Under the pieces are notes generated by a model that saw only the letters and a program-made list of their open reading frames with translations, made no database searches and was not told the origin of the DNA. Positions 8,859 through 17,807 of a stretch of DNA of 64,000 bases are shown one piece after another; position 1 is the stretch's first letter, and each line of letters begins with the position of its first letter. The translations under genes and the position numbers were made by a program. The DNA comes from an uncultured Lachnospiraceae bacterium (GTDB lineage: Bacteria; Bacillota; Clostridia; Lachnospirales; Lachnospiraceae). The stretch lies in assembly GCA_951801955.1 (NCBI GenBank), contig CATOOV010000001.1:98975-162974 (forward strand), read 5' to 3'.

Positions 8859-9869
8859 ATGGCTTTATTTGAATCATATGAAAGAAGAGTTGACCAAATC
8901 AATTCTGTTTTAAATAATTATGGAATCAGTTCCATTGAGGAAGCTGAGAAAATCACCAAAGATGCTGGGCTTGATGTATATGACCAGGTAAAGAAGATCC
9001 AGCCGATCTGTTTTGAGAACGCTTGCTGGGCTTATACGGTAGGGGCAGCAATCGCTATCAAGAAAGGCGCTAAGAGGGCAGCAGACGCAGCAGCAGCAAT
9101 CGGGGAAGGACTTCAGGCTTTCTGTATTCCTGGTTCTGTTGCAGACCACAGAAAAGTAGGTCTTGGACATGGAAACCTTGGAAAAATGTTATTAGAGGAA
9201 GAGACAGAATGTTTCTGTTTCCTTGCTGGACATGAATCTTTCGCAGCAGCAGAAGGTGCAATTGGTATCGCTGAAAAAGCAAACAAAGTACGTAAAAAAC
9301 CTCTGCGCGTGATCTTAAACGGTCTTGGAAAAGATGCGGCTCAGATCATTTCCCGTATCAATGGATTTACTTTTGTTGAGACAAAATACGATTATAAAGA
9401 AGCTAAATTAAATGTGGTATTTGAGAAAGCATATTCTGACGGGCTCCGTGCAACGGTAAAATGCTATGGTGCAGATGACGTCCAGGAAGGCGTGGCAATT
9501 ATGCATCATGAGAACGTTGGTGTTTCTATCACCGGAAACTCCACCAATCCTACACGTTTCCAGCATCCGGTAGCAGGTACATATAAGAAAGAATGTAACG
9601 AGCAGGGCAAGAATTACTTCTCTGTTGCATCCGGCGGCGGTACTGGACGTACCCTTCACCCAGACAACATGGCGGCAGGACCAGCTTCCTATGGTATGAC
9701 AGATACGATGGGACGTATGCACTCTGATGCACAGTTTGCAGGTTCTTCTTCTGTTCCGGCCCACGTTGAGATGATGGGGCTCATCGGTATGGGTAATAAC
9801 CCGATGGTAGGGGCTACCGTTGCAGTTGCAGTTTCCATCGAAGAAGCAGCTAAGGCTGGGAAGTTCTAA
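8859..9869 (+). CDS. GGGtGRT family protein
   Basis: 336 residues from ATG 8859, preceded by GGAAAGGAGAACG. The family hallmark SVASGGGTGRTLHPDNM is present at roughly residues 253-269, with conserved surroundings GHGNLGKMLLEEETECF and MMGLIGMGNNPMVGATVAVA. It is glycine- and alanine-rich with no membrane segment, so a cytosolic enzyme or cluster carrier is plausible. The family has no established activity that I can cite. It is cotranscribed with the scaffold gene upstream and ends at a strong hairpin. Confidence 0.85.
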   Translation: MALFESYERRVDQINSVLNNYGISSIEEAEKITKDAGLDVYDQVKKIQPICFENACWAYTVGAAIAIKKGAKRAADAAAAIGEGLQAFCIPGSVADHRKVGLGHGNLGKMLLEEETECFCFLAGHESFAAAEGAIGIAEKANKVRKKPLRVILNGLGKDAAQIISRINGFTFVETKYDYKEAKLNVVFEKAYSDGLRATVKCYGADDVQEGVAIMHHENVGVSITGNSTNPTRFQHPVAGTYKKECNEQGKNYFSVASGGGTGRTLHPDNMAAGPASYGMTDTMGRMHSDAQFAGSSSVPAHVEMMGLIGMGNNPMVGATVAVAVSIEEAAKAGKF

Positions 9870-9886
9870 GAAATAGCGTATTTTCA

Positions 9887-9930
9887 AGGGTTTCCGTTGA
9901 CATAAATTGTCAGCGGAAGCCCTAAATTTT
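9887..9930 (+). terminator. Terminator after the GGGtGRT gene
   Basis: Arms AGGGTTTCCGTTGACA (9887-9902) and TGTCAGCGGAAGCCCT (9908-9923) form a long stem with one internal mismatch and a 5-nt loop, followed by AAATTTT. This ends the scaffold/GGGtGRT transcript. Confidence 0.75.
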
Positions 9931-10651
9931 GCCACATAGCACACAAGTAACACACAAATTTTTTGACATAACAAAAGGTCGTTCCCCAAGATAGGAGGGG
10001 AGCGGTTTTCACTTATGGCAAGGATTTTAGATGAAACGGCAGTAATTATATGCCGAATACTCTAAAAACGGATTATGTGGTATTGGAGAGTGTTTCACAC
10101 CTGAAAGAGAGAGCAGCATAATAAGAGGGACGTTCATAAAAATGGAAAGTATTGGAAGAAGTAATTTTTTGTAATTCCTGTTTCAAGTACATACTGCCAC
10201 AGTTGCCAAAATCTTCTTAATTTTCTGGTTTTAACGCCAAATTTCGACTAAAAATAACATTATATTCCACATTATACTCAGAAAATGATTGACGAAAATG
10301 AAAAAAAGAGTTAAAATTTATATTAGGATGTTGCCAAAAAGCACATACATAATTTTTTAGAAGATAGTACATATACAGAATATCCTTCAGTTATGTTTTT
10401 CTTGCTATCCTGTCGGCTTGTTATAGGGCTTTGATTTGAATAATACAATTTATTGAGGCTAAGTTCCTTGTCTGGGTTATACATATGTAGTACTTCATAG
10501 TTACTGGAAGATCAAATTGCTTTGCGAATATGGCATCCTTCCAGAAATGAAAAACAGAAATTCCTGTCTATTTTTTTTGTGATATTTAAGGAAGTATCTG
10601 TCAGATCATCTGGAACTATCATATTAAAAAAGGATGGAGAGAGTAAGAAGA
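9931..10651. other. Long non-coding gap with a possible gene remnant and a long chemoreceptor leader
   Basis: No convincing full gene lies in these 721 bases. A second hairpin CGTTCCCC / GGGGAGCG (9982-10006 region) is followed by TTTT. At 10050-10121 a 23-codon frame (MPNTLKTDYVVLESVSHLKE, then RAA and a stop) reads like the end of a real protein but has no ribosome binding site or upstream continuation; it may be a relic. After the promoter at 10289-10317 comes a leader of about 330 nt before the chemoreceptor start, containing a T8 run near 10570. I could not match the leader to a known riboswitch. Confidence 0.4.
10289..10317 (+). promoter_or_regulatory. Sigma-A type promoter upstream of the chemoreceptor gene
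   Basis: TTGACG at 10289-10294, a 17-nt A-rich spacer, then TAAAAT at 10312-10317. Both boxes match the consensus at five of six positions. The start codon is about 330 nt further on, so the 5' leader is long. Confidence 0.55.
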
Positions 10652-12361
10652 ATGTTGAAAAAATTGAACAACTTGCAGATTAAGGAGAGATTAACAAAAG
10701 CATTTGTTATGGTTGCTGGTTTGTTGGCGGCAGTGGCATTAGTTGGGCTGGTAACTACAATCATTATTTCTAATACTTATTCCAAGGCATTGGTTGATTA
10801 TGGTTTTGCCCAAGGGGATGTGGGAAGGACAATGGCTGAGTTCGCAGACTGCAGATCAGCTTTGCGGGGGGTTATTGGATATGAAGATCAAGAATCCATC
10901 AACAGGATGGTCGAAGAGCATGATCAAAGCAAAGAAAAATTTAACAATGAATTTGCAGCCCTTGAGCGTTCGATGGTAACGGATGCAAATAAAAAAATTT
11001 ATACCCAATTAATGGAAGAACTTGAAAAATATTGGGTATTGGAACAGGAAATTATGGCGATGGGCGCCACAGAGGATCAGGAAAAGTGCAGGGAGGCACA
11101 AAGGATAGCTATCAATGAGTTAATGCCGGTCTACGAGAATATTTATAGTGAGCTGACAGAGATTATGGAATTAAAAGTGGACTTTGGTAATCAGCGTTCT
11201 ACCCAGCTTTCTATCATTTGTACAGTACTTGCAGTTGTGATAGCAATTGTAATTGTCGCTGCAATTGCTATATCCCTGCATATTGGCAATGGAATCGCAA
11301 ACAGTATTTCAATACCATTGAAAGAGATAAAGGATCGCCTTGCAACATTTGCAAAAGGAGACTTGTCCTCTCCATTCCCAGAAGTGGCTACAAACGACGA
11401 GTTGGCTGATATGGTGGAAGTGGCAAAAGACATGGCGGCAACGTTAAATTTTGTAATTGCTGACGAAGGGAAAATTCTTGGCGAAATGGCTTGTGCCAAT
11501 TATAGTATCGTTTCAGAGGATGGCGACAGGTATTCCGGAGATTTTGAAAAGATACTGATTTCCCTGCGTGATTTGAAAAAACAAATGGTTTCTACCATAC
11601 AATCTATCGAAGAAGCATCTTCCCAAGTATCTGCTGGTTCTACGAATCTTGCAGAGGCATCACAGAGTTTGGCAGAGGGAGCGACAGAGCAGGCTGGCGC
11701 TGTAGAGGAGATGCAGGCGACTATTATGACCATTACAGAGAATATCCAGATGGCAGCCGAACAAGCGGAAGAATCATACCAGCAGGCACAGAAATATGCA
11801 GATGAGGCAGACCGCAGCCGTTTGGAGATGGAGATGATGGTAGCGGCTATGGCACGCATCAATGAAACATCCCAGAAGATCGAGGATATTATTTCTGAAA
11901 TTGAAGATATTGCCTCCCAGACAAACCTTCTTTCTCTTAATGCTTCCATCGAGGCAGCACGTGCCGGAGAAGCAGGACGTGGTTTCGCAGTTGTTGCAGA
12001 TCAAATTCGTCAGCTTGCAGAGCAGAGTTCCAAGGCCGCTGTGGAGACTAGGGAATTGATCGAAGGCGCACTTCAGGAAGTTTCAGAAGGAAACAAAGCG
12101 GCAGACCGGGCAGCCTCTTCGATTGAGACAGTTGTGGAAGGAATCGGCAAGATTGCATCCTCTTCCCATACAGTAAGCCGCACGGCAACAGACCAGGCAG
12201 TGGCTATGAAACAGGCAGAAGATGGCGTAAATCAGATTTCGGAAGTAGTTCAGTCCAACTCAGCAACTGCCGAAGAATCTTCTGCTACCAGCGAAGAATT
12301 ATCTGCACAGGCGATTTGTCTGGACGAGTTAATTAGTAAATTTATTTTGCCAACAGATTAA
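10652..12361 (+). CDS. Methyl-accepting chemotaxis protein (transmembrane)
   Basis: 569 residues from ATG 10652, which has GGAGAGAG 8 nt upstream; the ATG at 10634 lies before that site. TM1 is at about residues 18-40, an extracytoplasmic helical sensor of about 145 residues follows (four-helix-bundle type), TM2 is at about 185-212 ([16 protein letters not shown]), then HAMP and a long coiled-coil signalling domain. The hairpin tip [19 protein letters not shown] is at about 422-440. It would signal to CheA/CheW at a cell pole; the ligand is unknown. No other chemotaxis genes adjoin it, so it is an orphan receptor. A terminator follows. Confidence 0.92.
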   Translation: MLKKLNNLQIKERLTKAFVMVAGLLAAVALVGLVTTIIISNTYSKALVDYGFAQGDVGRTMAEFADCRSALRGVIGYEDQESINRMVEEHDQSKEKFNNEFAALERSMVTDANKKIYTQLMEELEKYWVLEQEIMAMGATEDQEKCREAQRIAINELMPVYENIYSELTEIMELKVDFGNQRSTQLSIICTVLAVVIAIVIVAAIAISLHIGNGIANSISIPLKEIKDRLATFAKGDLSSPFPEVATNDELADMVEVAKDMAATLNFVIADEGKILGEMACANYSIVSEDGDRYSGDFEKILISLRDLKKQMVSTIQSIEEASSQVSAGSTNLAEASQSLAEGATEQAGAVEEMQATIMTITENIQMAAEQAEESYQQAQKYADEADRSRLEMEMMVAAMARINETSQKIEDIISEIEDIASQTNLLSLNASIEAARAGEAGRGFAVVADQIRQLAEQSSKAAVETRELIEGALQEVSEGNKAADRAASSIETVVEGIGKIASSSHTVSRTATDQAVAMKQAEDGVNQISEVVQSNSATAEESSATSEELSAQAICLDELISKFILPTD

Positions 12362-12431
12362 GTTGGTATGACATTTGTTTATCATATATACAAGTGTATT
12401 TTTGTTGATATTTCGAAAAGATAACTTGCAA

Positions 12432-12473
12432 AACTCCTATGGAAGTGGTAAAAATACTTTCATAGGAGTTTTT
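12432..12473 (+). terminator. Terminator after the chemoreceptor gene
   Basis: AACTCCTATG (12432-12441) pairs with CATAGGAGTT (12461-12470), extended inwards by GAAGT/ACTTT-like pairing, and is followed by TTTC. Confidence 0.75.
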
Positions 12474-12610
12474 CAATCAAAAGATTAAGGTGTTAAAAGA
12501 TCCGATGTAAAAGAATTTAAAAATAGCAAAGATAAGTTGCAAAACAAGGAAAAAGTATTGGGTTTATAATTACCCAATAATTATTTAGACTGAAAAGGAG
12601 GCGAATTATT

Positions 12611-13579
12611 TTGAAATATTATCTGGCTCCTTTGGAGGGCATTACCACCTATATTTTCCGCAATGCTTATCACAATGTATTTCATCCTATGGACAAATAT
12701 TATTCTCCCTTTCTTGTTCCACGGATGAAAAAAAGTTTTAATAACAGGGAAATAAATGATATTTTACCAGAACATAATGAAGGAATTTATATCGTTCCAC
12801 AACTTCTCACCAATCAGGCGGAGGACTTTATCAAAGGCGCCTACAGGCTGGAAGAATATGGTTATCAGGAGATCAACTTAAACCTTGGCTGCCCTTCAGG
12901 AACAGTAGTATCAAGACATAAAGGGGCAGGATTTTTACAATATCCCCTGGAATTAGAACGTTTTTTGGATGAAATATTTTCCAAACTTTCCATCCAAATT
13001 TCCATAAAAACCCGGATTGGTATGGAAGATCCAGAAGAATTTTCAACATTACTTAACATCTTTAATCAATTTCCATTAAAAGAGCTGATTATTCATCCAA
13101 GGGTTCGGGAAGATTTTTATAATCATCAGCCGAATCTTGCGGTTTTTCAACAAGCTTTTTCAAAAAGCAACAATTTTGTGTGCTATAATGGAGATATTTT
13201 TAATAGGGATGCTTTTGATAAACTGCTAAAACAGGTCCCAGGAATTGAAGCGGTAATGTTTGGACGCGGAATCTTGATAAGACCTTGGCTGCTTGAAGAA
13301 TTGCCATTTCATACATCAAGAGTCCAAATGTCTGAAGAAGATTTATATCAGGAGAAGAAACAGCGGTTAAGGAAATTTCATGACCAGATTTACATAGGGT
13401 ATCAGCAAATTATGTCTGGACAACGGAATGTATTGTACAAAATGAAGGAACTCTGGTCGTACATGATTCAGTCTTTTTCTGATTACGAACCTTATGCAAA
13501 GAAAATCCGTAAAACTGAGACGCTGAAAAATTATGAAATCACTGTCAATGCACTATTCCGGGAGCAGGAAATTTTTTGA
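12611..13579 (+). CDS. tRNA-dihydrouridine synthase family protein
   Basis: 322 residues from TTG 12611, chosen because AAAAGGAGGCG lies at ideal distance and MKYYLAPLEGITTYIFRNAY is a typical Dus N-terminus. The FMN-dependent TIM barrel carries the signature LNLGCPSG with the catalytic cysteine at C94, followed by SRHKGAGF. Dus enzymes reduce uridine in the tRNA D-loop. MFGRGILIRPWLLEEL late in the barrel matches the phosphate-binding end of the family. It sits alone between the chemoreceptor and nucleoside phosphorylase genes. A TATAAT-containing small palindrome (ATTGGGT / ACCCAAT, 12557-12578) lies just upstream. Confidence 0.85.
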   Translation: MKYYLAPLEGITTYIFRNAYHNVFHPMDKYYSPFLVPRMKKSFNNREINDILPEHNEGIYIVPQLLTNQAEDFIKGAYRLEEYGYQEINLNLGCPSGTVVSRHKGAGFLQYPLELERFLDEIFSKLSIQISIKTRIGMEDPEEFSTLLNIFNQFPLKELIIHPRVREDFYNHQPNLAVFQQAFSKSNNFVCYNGDIFNRDAFDKLLKQVPGIEAVMFGRGILIRPWLLEELPFHTSRVQMSEEDLYQEKKQRLRKFHDQIYIGYQQIMSGQRNVLYKMKELWSYMIQSFSDYEPYAKKIRKTETLKNYEITVNALFREQEIF

Positions 13580-13612
13580 TGCCGAAAAAATATTCGCACA
13601 TTTGAAATAGGA

Positions 13613-13641
13613 TTGCGAAATTTATGTAGTTTGAGTATAAT
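13613..13641 (+). promoter_or_regulatory. Sigma-A type promoter of the nucleoside phosphorylase gene
   Basis: TTGCGA at 13613-13618, a 17-nt spacer, and a perfect TATAAT at 13636-13641. The start codon at 13766 leaves a leader of about 120 nt. Confidence 0.6.
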
Positions 13642-13765
13642 TTTTTATGATACTAGGAATTTCCTGAGATTTTATAGTATTAAAATAAAATACCCATTCA
13701 CGCAAGGTGAGCATTACCATTCACACTTGTATCCGTTATGAGTATTTACAGGAGGAATTGTCTGT

Positions 13766-15070
13766 ATGAGAATGTATGATATTATTAATAGAAAGAAACG
13801 GGGAGAACATCTATCAAGAGAAGAGATTCAGTTTATGGTAGAAGGTTATACCAAGGGAGATATCCCTGATTACCAGGTATCAGCGCTGATGATGGCAATT
13901 TGTTTTCAGGGCATGGACGAAGAGGAAACGCTCCATTTAACCCTTACCATGAAAGACAGCGGGGAAGTGCTTGACCTGTCTGAAATTGAAGGGATTAAGG
14001 TGGATAAACACAGTACCGGCGGCGTGGGGGATAAGACATCCCTGGTATTAGCTCCCATGGTGGCTGCCTTAGGAATTCCTGTGGCAAAGATGTCTGGCAG
14101 GGGATTAGGGCACACTGGGGGAACGATAGACAAGCTGGAATGTTTTCCAGGATTCTCCACCTCGCTTTCCAAAGAACAGTTTTGCCGCAATGTAAACCAG
14201 ATAAAAATGGCAATTATGGGACAGACTGCAAACCTTGCCCCAGCAGATAAGAAACTATATTCCTTGCGGGATGTTACGGCAACAGTAGACCAGCTTTCAT
14301 TGATTGCATCCAGTATTATGAGTAAAAAATTGGCGGCAAATGCAGATGCCATTGTATTGGACGTAAAAACAGGAAATGGTGCTTTTATGAAGAAAGAGGA
14401 GGATGCTTTCGCGCTTGCAAAGGAAATGGTGAAAATTGGTAAGAATGCAGGAAAACAAATTTCAGCAGTGATTACAGATATGGACCAGCCACTTGGCAAT
14501 GCAGTCGGAAATTCCCTAGAAGTAAAGGAAGCCATTCTATCCTTAAATGGCATAGGTCCCAAAGACCTTATGGATGTTGTTTATGCCCTTGGGACGGAAA
14601 TGGTACTTGCTGCTGGCAAAGCAGAAACACCAAAAGATGCGAGAGACATGTTAGTGCAGACCATTAAAGAGAAAACTGCGCTGGATAAATTTGCAGAATT
14701 CGTAACGGCACAGGGAAGTGACAAACGTTTTGTATATCAGCCAGAGCTGCTTCCAACTGGCAAATTTTCCCTTCAGGTACTCAATACCGAAGAAGGTTAT
14801 GTTTCACATATCCAAGCAGAGGAAATCGGCTTGGCAAGCCTTGCTTTGGGGGGTGGACGTCTCACTAAGGACAGTGAGATTGATTTGTCTGTTGGGATTT
14901 TACTGCATAAAAAGCGCGGGGAGCCGGTACATCCTGGCGAGGCTGTTGCCACAATCTTTGCAAATGATATGGAAAAGGCAAAAGAGGCTTATGGGAAAAT
15001 TGTACATGCCTATCAGATCCAGCCTGAGCCAGTTGCAGTAGTTCATATGATAAAGGGAATTGTCCGATAA
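13766..15070 (+). CDS. pdp: Pyrimidine-nucleoside phosphorylase
   Basis: 434 residues, the usual length. It catalyses reversible phosphorolysis of uridine, deoxyuridine and thymidine to base and (deoxy)ribose-1-phosphate in pyrimidine salvage. The signature KMSGRGLGHTGGTIDKLE, the phosphate-binding KHSTGGVGDKTS near residue 80, and KTGNGAFM are all present. The C-terminal domain ends IHLEKGVG-like in the form HPGEAVATIFAND. A ribosome binding site, ACAGGAGG, lies before ATG 13766. It is transcribed from its own promoter rather than with a deo operon. Thymidine phosphorylase DeoA is the alternative name, but the Gram-positive Pdp type fits better. Confidence 0.92.
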   Translation: MRMYDIINRKKRGEHLSREEIQFMVEGYTKGDIPDYQVSALMMAICFQGMDEEETLHLTLTMKDSGEVLDLSEIEGIKVDKHSTGGVGDKTSLVLAPMVAALGIPVAKMSGRGLGHTGGTIDKLECFPGFSTSLSKEQFCRNVNQIKMAIMGQTANLAPADKKLYSLRDVTATVDQLSLIASSIMSKKLAANADAIVLDVKTGNGAFMKKEEDAFALAKEMVKIGKNAGKQISAVITDMDQPLGNAVGNSLEVKEAILSLNGIGPKDLMDVVYALGTEMVLAAGKAETPKDARDMLVQTIKEKTALDKFAEFVTAQGSDKRFVYQPELLPTGKFSLQVLNTEEGYVSHIQAEEIGLASLALGGGRLTKDSEIDLSVGILLHKKRGEPVHPGEAVATIFANDMEKAKEAYGKIVHAYQIQPEPVAVVHMIKGIVR

Positions 15071-15198
15071 AAGAAGGCTTGTTTAAACACTTATCAAGGT
15101 AATTTTGCCACCCCGTATAGTCTGTTTCGATGTACCTGTGCAGCATTTCCCATGATTTTTTGAGGGTTCATTTCGCCAGCGGGCAGGCATAGGAAAGG

Positions 15199-15227
15199 GC
15201 ATAAGTTTAGTTGCTGCAACATATAGT
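15199..15227 (+). promoter_or_regulatory. Possible SigE-type sporulation promoter before yqfC
   Basis: GCATAAG (15199-15205), a 14-nt spacer and CATATAGT (15220-15227) resemble the mother-cell SigE pattern. The start codon at 15233 is only 5 nt beyond the -10, so transcription would be nearly leaderless. Weak match, supported mainly by the sporulation nature of the next two genes. Confidence 0.3.
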
Positions 15228-15232
15228 AAAAT

Positions 15233-15523
15233 ATGGGAAAAATAAAAAAACCGAAACTAAATCAGGTAAAATCAAATATTGTGGAATCCCTAGAGCTGCC
15301 CCGTGATATTATGTACGGCGCAGTGATTATTACAGCAATGGGACGAAACCAAGTGCTGGTGGAAAACTATAAAGGAATCATTGAATATACGCGAGAAAAG
15401 ATCCGCCTGCAGACCAAGAACTGCCAAGTTACAGTTCAGGGACAAAGGCTTGTGGTAGAATACTACACTAATGAAGAAATGAAAATCACCGGATTTATTC
15501 AGGGAATATCATATGATTCATAA
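15233..15523 (+). CDS. yqfC: Sporulation protein YqfC
   Basis: 96 residues of the YabP/YqfC family: LPRDIMYGAVIITAMG, then VLVENYKGIIEYTREKIRL and a final IQGISY. In spore formers YqfC is a SigE-regulated protein encoded just before yqfD, exactly as here. Its biochemical role is unknown. The start is awkward: no ribosome binding site precedes ATG 15233 and an in-frame stop lies two codons upstream, so either translation is leaderless or the true start is slightly inside. Confidence 0.88.
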   Translation: MGKIKKPKLNQVKSNIVESLELPRDIMYGAVIITAMGRNQVLVENYKGIIEYTREKIRLQTKNCQVTVQGQRLVVEYYTNEEMKITGFIQGISYDS

Positions 15524-15535
15524 GGGGTAAGCCAA

Positions 15536-16798
15536 TTGTTAATTGATAAAATAAAATATCTGCAGGGATATGTGCGTGTAAGGCTTTATGGTTATGCGCC
15601 AGAGCGTTTTCTGAATTTATGCAGCAATCATAATATTTTAATCTGGAATTTGGAATATCGTGAAGAACAGTATGAGTTCTGTATCAGTGTGCGGGGGTTA
15701 AGGCAGTTAAAGCCTATCTTAAAAAAAACCCGTACAAAATTGGTGATTTTAGAACGTACAGGGCTGCCTTTTGTGATGCGCCGTTACCGGAAACGAAAGT
15801 TGTTTTTTGCTGGAATTATCCTTTGCTGCGGACTATTGTACACAATGTCGCTGTTTGTCTGGAAAATTGAGATCAATGGAAACCTTCATGAGACGGACAG
15901 CAATATTATTAAATTTTTGGAAGGGCATCAAGTATATCATGGGCTGTTAAAAAGCAAAATAGATTGTGATAAGATTGAAGAGGAACTGCGTGCAGGATTT
16001 GGGGATATTATCTGGGCATCCGCAAAACTAGAAGGGACTATGCTGATAATAGATGTACAGGAAAATCTGGCAACAAACCAGCAGGCAGAGGCAAAACAGG
16101 AGGAAGACGGCACACCCACAGACCTGGTAGCAGATAAAGAAGCTGTGATTTACAGCATTCTTACACGGAAAGGAACACCAAAAGTAGAAAAAGGGATCCA
16201 TGTGAAACCAGGGGATCTGCTGGTGGAAGGAAAAAATCCAGTGTTGAATGATGCAAAAGAAGTTGCCTCTTACCAGTATTGTGTCTCAGATGCGGATATT
16301 CTGGGTATCACGGAATATCCTTACCAAGACAGCTTTCCTTTGCAATATGACGACAAGAGCTTCAGCGGAAGCCAAAGTGAAACATTTGGTGTTCGGATTT
16401 TTCAAAAACAGCTTAAAATACCTCATATCTCCCATAAATTTGAATCGTATGATACAATCACAGATGAATATGATGTTAAGATTGGGGAAACTTTTTACTT
16501 GCCGTTAGTATTGATAAAAGAAACCCGCAAAGAATATAAAATTGTGCCAAAACAGTATCATCCGTCAAAGGCAAAACAGCTTGCGAAAGAAAATTTAGAG
16601 AGTTTTTGCAAGGAATTAACAGAAAAAGGGGTTCAAATTATAGAAAATAATGTTATGATAGTAACAGATGGAAAAAAATGCACCGCCTCTGGTATCCTGA
16701 AAGTGATTGAACCAATTGGAAAACGGAAGGCAACCAGTATGGCTGATATACAACAGGAAGGGCAGATGGAAAATGAGTCTGATGGAAACAATCGTTGA
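15536..16798 (+). CDS. yqfD: Sporulation protein YqfD
   Basis: 420 residues from TTG 15536, preceded by AAGGGGTAAG. It has the YqfD layout: a basic N-terminal region, one membrane span at about residues 85-105 (FFAGIILCCGLLYTMSLF), then a large exported-side domain with VWKIEINGNLHETDSNI and a polar C-terminal end. YqfD proteins are needed for efficient sporulation in Bacillus and act in the mother cell. It follows yqfC by 12 nt, and its end overlaps the phoH start by 26 nt, so it is tightly coupled to phoH. Confidence 0.88.
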   Translation: MLIDKIKYLQGYVRVRLYGYAPERFLNLCSNHNILIWNLEYREEQYEFCISVRGLRQLKPILKKTRTKLVILERTGLPFVMRRYRKRKLFFAGIILCCGLLYTMSLFVWKIEINGNLHETDSNIIKFLEGHQVYHGLLKSKIDCDKIEEELRAGFGDIIWASAKLEGTMLIIDVQENLATNQQAEAKQEEDGTPTDLVADKEAVIYSILTRKGTPKVEKGIHVKPGDLLVEGKNPVLNDAKEVASYQYCVSDADILGITEYPYQDSFPLQYDDKSFSGSQSETFGVRIFQKQLKIPHISHKFESYDTITDEYDVKIGETFYLPLVLIKETRKEYKIVPKQYHPSKAKQLAKENLESFCKELTEKGVQIIENNVMIVTDGKKCTASGILKVIEPIGKRKATSMADIQQEGQMENESDGNNR

Positions 16799-17807
16799 TA
16801 TACCTGCCGAACACATTGCAAATGTTTTCGGGCAGTTTGATCTATATATAAAAAAAGTGGAGCGCGCGTTTGGCGTAACCGTTGTGCTTCGGGAAAATAA
16901 AATGAAACTGTTGGGAAAGGAGGGGGATGTAAAAAAGGCATCCCGTGTCTTTGCACAGCTTTTTGAATTGTCTAAACGTGGAAATCAAATTACAGAACAA
17001 AATGTAGATTATGCGATTTCCCTTACCTTTGAAGAAAAGGAATCTGCAATTGTGGAGATAGATAAAGAACTGATCTGCCATACCATCAATGGCAAGCCAG
17101 TAAAGCCCAAAACTTTGGGTCAAAAACAATATGTGGATGAGATTAGAAAAAAAATGATCGTATTTGGCATAGGACCAGCTGGTACTGGGAAAACTTACCT
17201 TGCAATGGCAATGGCGATCACTGCATTTAAAAATGAAGAGATTAGCAGGATTATTCTCACCAGACCTGCAATTGAAGCAGGAGAAAAACTTGGATTTTTG
17301 CCAGGTGATTTACAAAGCAAGATTGATCCGTATTTAAGACCATTATATGATGCATTGTATCAAATTATGGGAGCGGAAAGTTTTCAAAAAAATATGGAAA
17401 AGGGTTTGATCGAAGTGGCTCCCCTTGCCTATATGCGCGGAAGAACTTTAGACAATGCATTTATTATCCTGGATGAAGCGCAGAATACCACACCAGCACA
17501 AATGAAAATGTTTTTAACACGTATCGGTTTTGGTTCAAAAGTAGTGGTTACAGGTGACGCCACGCAGAAAGATTTGGCGCCAGGCAGTATCTCTGGGCTG
17601 GACGTGGCATTAAAAGTATTAAAAAATGTGGAGGAAATAGGAATCTGCCATTTGACCAGCAGTGACGTTGTACGGCATCCTCTGGTACAAAAAATAGTAA
17701 AGGCTTATGAAGAATATGAAAAACATGAGAAAAAAGAAAGCAGGGACATCAACAGGGGAAAGAACAGGGAAACAAACAGGAAAACAAACAGGGGCAAAGG
17801 CAGATAA
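16773..17807 (+). CDS. phoH: PhoH family ATPase
   Basis: 344 residues from ATG 16773, with GGAAGGGCAG upstream; longer starts would run further into yqfD. After a KH-like N-terminal region (about 1-100) comes the PhoH ATPase with Walker A GPAGTGKT and Walker B IILDEAQN, plus VVTGDATQKDL. PhoH/PhoL proteins lie beside ybeY across bacteria and are linked to RNA processing. The last 30 or so residues are an unusual low-complexity basic tail (KHEKKESRDINRGKNRETN and onward) encoded where the next gene already begins in another frame. Confidence 0.92.
   Translation: MSLMETIVDIPAEHIANVFGQFDLYIKKVERAFGVTVVLRENKMKLLGKEGDVKKASRVFAQLFELSKRGNQITEQNVDYAISLTFEEKESAIVEIDKELICHTINGKPVKPKTLGQKQYVDEIRKKMIVFGIGPAGTGKTYLAMAMAITAFKNEEISRIILTRPAIEAGEKLGFLPGDLQSKIDPYLRPLYDALYQIMGAESFQKNMEKGLIEVAPLAYMRGRTLDNAFIILDEAQNTTPAQMKMFLTRIGFGSKVVVTGDATQKDLAPGSISGLDVALKVLKNVEEIGICHLTSSDVVRHPLVQKIVKAYEEYEKHEKKESRDINRGKNRETNRKTNRGKGR

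Noticed and set aside
10318..10651. Cyclic-di-GMP or other riboswitch in the chemoreceptor leader
   Set aside because: I could not find the conserved cores of GEMM or other common riboswitches; only a weak stem and a T8 run.
13906..14562. 218-codon minus-strand frame opposite the nucleoside phosphorylase gene
   Set aside because: Lies wholly within pdp, a certain gene; composition is that of an antisense shadow.
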